Source: a bacterium (GTDB taxonomy: Bacteria > Desulfobacterota > Binatia > UBA12015). Taken from it: a stretch of DNA of 15,630 nucleotides. A program made the position numbers and the translations under genes. Below the pieces are notes generated by a model. That model was not told the DNA's origin. It searched no databases and saw only the letters and a list, made by a program, of their open reading frames with translations. Positions within the stretch are counted from its first letter, which is position 1. Each line of letters starts with the position of its first letter. The DNA lies in contig JAGWVP010000014.1 in the NCBI GenBank assembly GCA_018970825.1, positions 1 through 15,630 of the forward strand, in the 5' to 3' direction. Shown piece by piece: positions 13,902 to 15,630 of this stretch.

Positions 13902-14984
13902 ATGGCGACGCCGCCCGCCGACCGCGACGCGACGTCCGACCGGCTCGACGCCCTGGTCGGGCGCACCTGGCCGGGTGCGAGCATCGCGGCCCGGGAGCCG
14001 CTCGCGGGTGACGCGTCCGCACGGCGCTACGTCCGGCTGCGACTCCGCGGCGCGGGCCCCGCGACGACCGTCGCGATGCTGCTGCCGCCCGGCGAGGCTC
14101 ACGCCTCCGAGGAACTGACCGCCGGCGGCGAGTCGTCCTCCGAGCTGCCCTTCGTCGACGTCGGACGCTTCCTCGCCTCGCGCGGGGTGCCCGTGCCCGG
14201 CATCCACGCCGACGCGACCGCGGAGGGGGTGCTGCTGCTCGAGGACGTCGGCGACCTGCCGCTCGCCGAGGGGATCGGCGCGGACCCGGCCCCGCTGCGG
14301 GAGGCGGTCGACGTGCTCGCGCGCCTGTCCGCGCTCGGTGCGGAACGCGGGAGCGGCTGCGGTGCCTTCCGCTCGCGCTACGACCGCGAGCTGATCGGAC
14401 GCGAACTCGAGGTCGTGCACACCCACGGCTTCGCCGAACTCCCCGGCGGGCCGCCGCGGCGACCCGGCTCCGACCCGGACCTCGAGGCCGCGCTCTCCCG
14501 CCTGGGAGACGACGTCGCGGCGCTGCCGACCGTGCTGATGCACCGCGACTACCACGCCTGGAACCTGCACCTCGCCCCCGGCGACCGGCTGGTCGTGATC
14601 GACTTCCAGGACGCACTGCTCGGCCCCGCGCTGTACGACCTCGCGAGCCTGTTCACCGACCGCGACAGCCACCGCTTCGTCGACCCGGCGGTCGAGGCCG
14701 ACCTGGTCGAGCGCTACGCGGAACGGCTGCGATCGCACGGGGGGCCCGACCTCGGTTCGGGTGCCCCGCTCCGCCACGCCTATTTCACGGCCGTCGCCTA
14801 CCGGACCCTGCGCGTCGTCGGGCGCTTCGGCTTCCTCGCGATCGAGCGCGGCAAACCGGGCTACCTCCGCTTCCTCGCTCCGATGGCCGCGCAGACCCGG
14901 CGCGCGCTGCTCGCCTCCGGACGCGGCGACCTGCTCGATCTGGTCGCTTCGCGCAATCTCGCCTTCGCCGGAGACGGGGCGTGA
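13902..14984 (+). CDS. Aminoglycoside phosphotransferase-fold sugar kinase, AmgK-like
   Basis: A 360-residue cytosolic kinase. GDASARRYVRL (36-46) is the nucleotide-loop region of this subgroup, LLLEDVGD (111-118) is the hinge, MHRDYHAWN (213-221) is the catalytic loop with Asp216 as base and Asn221 as Mg ligand, and IDFQD (233-237) is the metal-binding Asp block. In Pseudomonas, AmgK phosphorylates the anomeric carbon of MurNAc or GlcNAc for cell-wall recycling; the same neighbour, a MurU-like nucleotidyltransferase, follows here with a GTGA overlap, which supports that role. Length is slightly above the usual ~340. The start at ATG 13902 has a weak Shine-Dalgarno. Other members of the fold phosphorylate other sugars, so the substrate is inferred. 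Confidence 0.85.
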   Translation: MATPPADRDATSDRLDALVGRTWPGASIAAREPLAGDASARRYVRLRLRGAGPATTVAMLLPPGEAHASEELTAGGESSSELPFVDVGRFLASRGVPVPGIHADATAEGVLLLEDVGDLPLAEGIGADPAPLREAVDVLARLSALGAERGSGCGAFRSRYDRELIGRELEVVHTHGFAELPGGPPRRPGSDPDLEAALSRLGDDVAALPTVLMHRDYHAWNLHLAPGDRLVVIDFQDALLGPALYDLASLFTDRDSHRFVDPAVEADLVERYAERLRSHGGPDLGSGAPLRHAYFTAVAYRTLRVVGRFGFLAIERGKPGYLRFLAPMAAQTRRALLASGRGDLLDLVASRNLAFAGDGA

Positions 14985-15630
14985 GCGCGTCGCCGCCGCC
15001 GCGCGCGATGATCCTCGCAGCCGGGCTCGGCACGCGGCTGCGACCCCTCACCGAGACGACGCCCAAGCCGCTCGTCGAGGTCGCCGGACACCCGCTCGTC
15101 GCCTACGGCATCGGGCTCCTGCGCGCGGCCGGCATCGAGGACGTGGTCGTGAACCTCCATCACCTCGGCGACCAGGTCGAGCGCGCACTCGGCGACGGCA
15201 GCCGCTTCGGCGTGCGGCTCCACTACTCGCGCGAGGAGACCCTGCTCGACACCGGCGGCGGCATCCGGCACGCGGCCCCCCTGTTCGAGCGCATCGGCCT
15301 CGAGCGCGGTGAGCCCGGTGGCCCGATCGTGATCGCCAACAGCGACGTGATCTCGGAGATCCCGGTGGCCGAAGTCGTGCGCGTCCACCGCGAGCGCGGC
15401 GCGCTCGTCACGATGGTTCTCCGCCCGGACCCGCGGGCCGCGGGCTACGGCCTGTTCGGCATCGACCGGGGCGGCCGCATCCGGCGCTTCCTCGGCGAGG
15501 GCGACCCCGACCCGTCCCTGCGCGAACTCATGTTCGGCTCGCTCCACGTGATCGAGCCGCGGGTGATCGACCGCATGCCGGAGGGACCCTTCGGGACGAT
15601 GCGCGACCTCTACCCGTTGCTGTTCCGCGA
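14981..15630 (+). CDS. Nucleotidyltransferase, MurU-like, 3'-truncated by the window edge
   Basis: An open frame of 216 codons runs off the right edge without a stop. GTG 14981 overlaps the kinase stop as GTGA; an in-frame ATG at 15008 is the other possible start and sits directly at the sugar-nucleotide motif. MILAAGLGTRLRPLTETTPK with the following PLVEVAGHPL is the nucleotide-binding signature of NDP-sugar pyrophosphorylases, VVNLHHLGDQVE is typical of the short MurU/RmlA-like group, LDTGGGIRHA binds the nucleotide base region, and ANSDVISEI carries the metal-binding Asp. MurU makes UDP-MurNAc from MurNAc-1-phosphate; a mannose- or glucose-1-phosphate enzyme is the alternative. The end of the protein is not visible. 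Confidence 0.88.
   Translation, partial: MSASPPPRAMILAAGLGTRLRPLTETTPKPLVEVAGHPLVAYGIGLLRAAGIEDVVVNLHHLGDQVERALGDGSRFGVRLHYSREETLLDTGGGIRHAAPLFERIGLERGEPGGPIVIANSDVISEIPVAEVVRVHRERGALVTMVLRPDPRAAGYGLFGIDRGGRIRRFLGEGDPDPSLRELMFGSLHVIEPRVIDRMPEGPFGTMRDLYPLLFR

Noticed and set aside
13823..14011. A 62-codon plus-strand frame with a purine-rich upstream AGGGAAAGGG
   Set aside because: The Shine-Dalgarno-like stretch is attractive, but the frame overlaps the kinase start in another frame, encodes a low-complexity Arg/Gly/Ala peptide, and its ATG lies within the nuoA -35 element.

Overview
The window is a stretch of GC-rich bacterial chromosome in which almost every base is coding. High GC, a GTP-type PEP carboxykinase, a proton-pumping complex I and an AmgK/MurU-like pair fit a Gram-negative, respiring bacterium. 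The Deltaproteobacteria-like phyla (for example Myxococcota) are one possibility, but the sequence alone does not fix the taxon. No rRNA, tRNA, CRISPR array, insertion sequence or phage gene was recognised.

Layout. (1) 1-1090, + strand: the 3' part of pckG, which enters from the left edge. (2) 1150-4622, - strand: a surface-glycan block. Read in the direction of transcription it is GT2 glycosyltransferase A, a broken remnant of an FkbM methyltransferase gene, GT2 glycosyltransferase B, and an intact FkbM methyltransferase. The two GT2 proteins align without gaps, and the remnant matches the first ~78 residues of the intact FkbM protein. The block is therefore a tandem duplication of a two-gene GT2-fkbM module in which one methyltransferase has decayed. 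(3) 4920-6293, - strand: a membrane-anchored, sulfatase-like hydrolase of the alkaline phosphatase superfamily, with Thr where sulfatases have Cys or Ser. (4) 6381-13741, - strand: a compact operon, nuoA-H-J-K-L-M-N. It encodes all seven membrane-arm subunits of complex I and none of the seven peripheral-arm subunits (B, C, D, E, F, G, I). (5) 13902-15630, + strand, divergent from nuoA: an AmgK-like sugar kinase followed by a MurU-like nucleotidyltransferase that runs off the right edge.

How the genes work together. The nuo genes build the quinone-binding and proton-translocating membrane part of NADH dehydrogenase, so the electron-input subunits must be encoded elsewhere. The kinase and nucleotidyltransferase would make a sugar-1-phosphate and then an NDP-sugar; in the known AmgK/MurU pathway this recycles MurNAc to UDP-MurNAc. 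The GT2/FkbM block probably adds sugars to a surface glycan and methylates it. Neighbouring genes are joined by GTGA start/stop overlaps at three live junctions (nuoH/nuoJ, nuoM/nuoN, kinase/nucleotidyltransferase) and at one decayed junction (GT2-A/fkbM remnant). This indicates widespread translational coupling and also settles several GTG starts.
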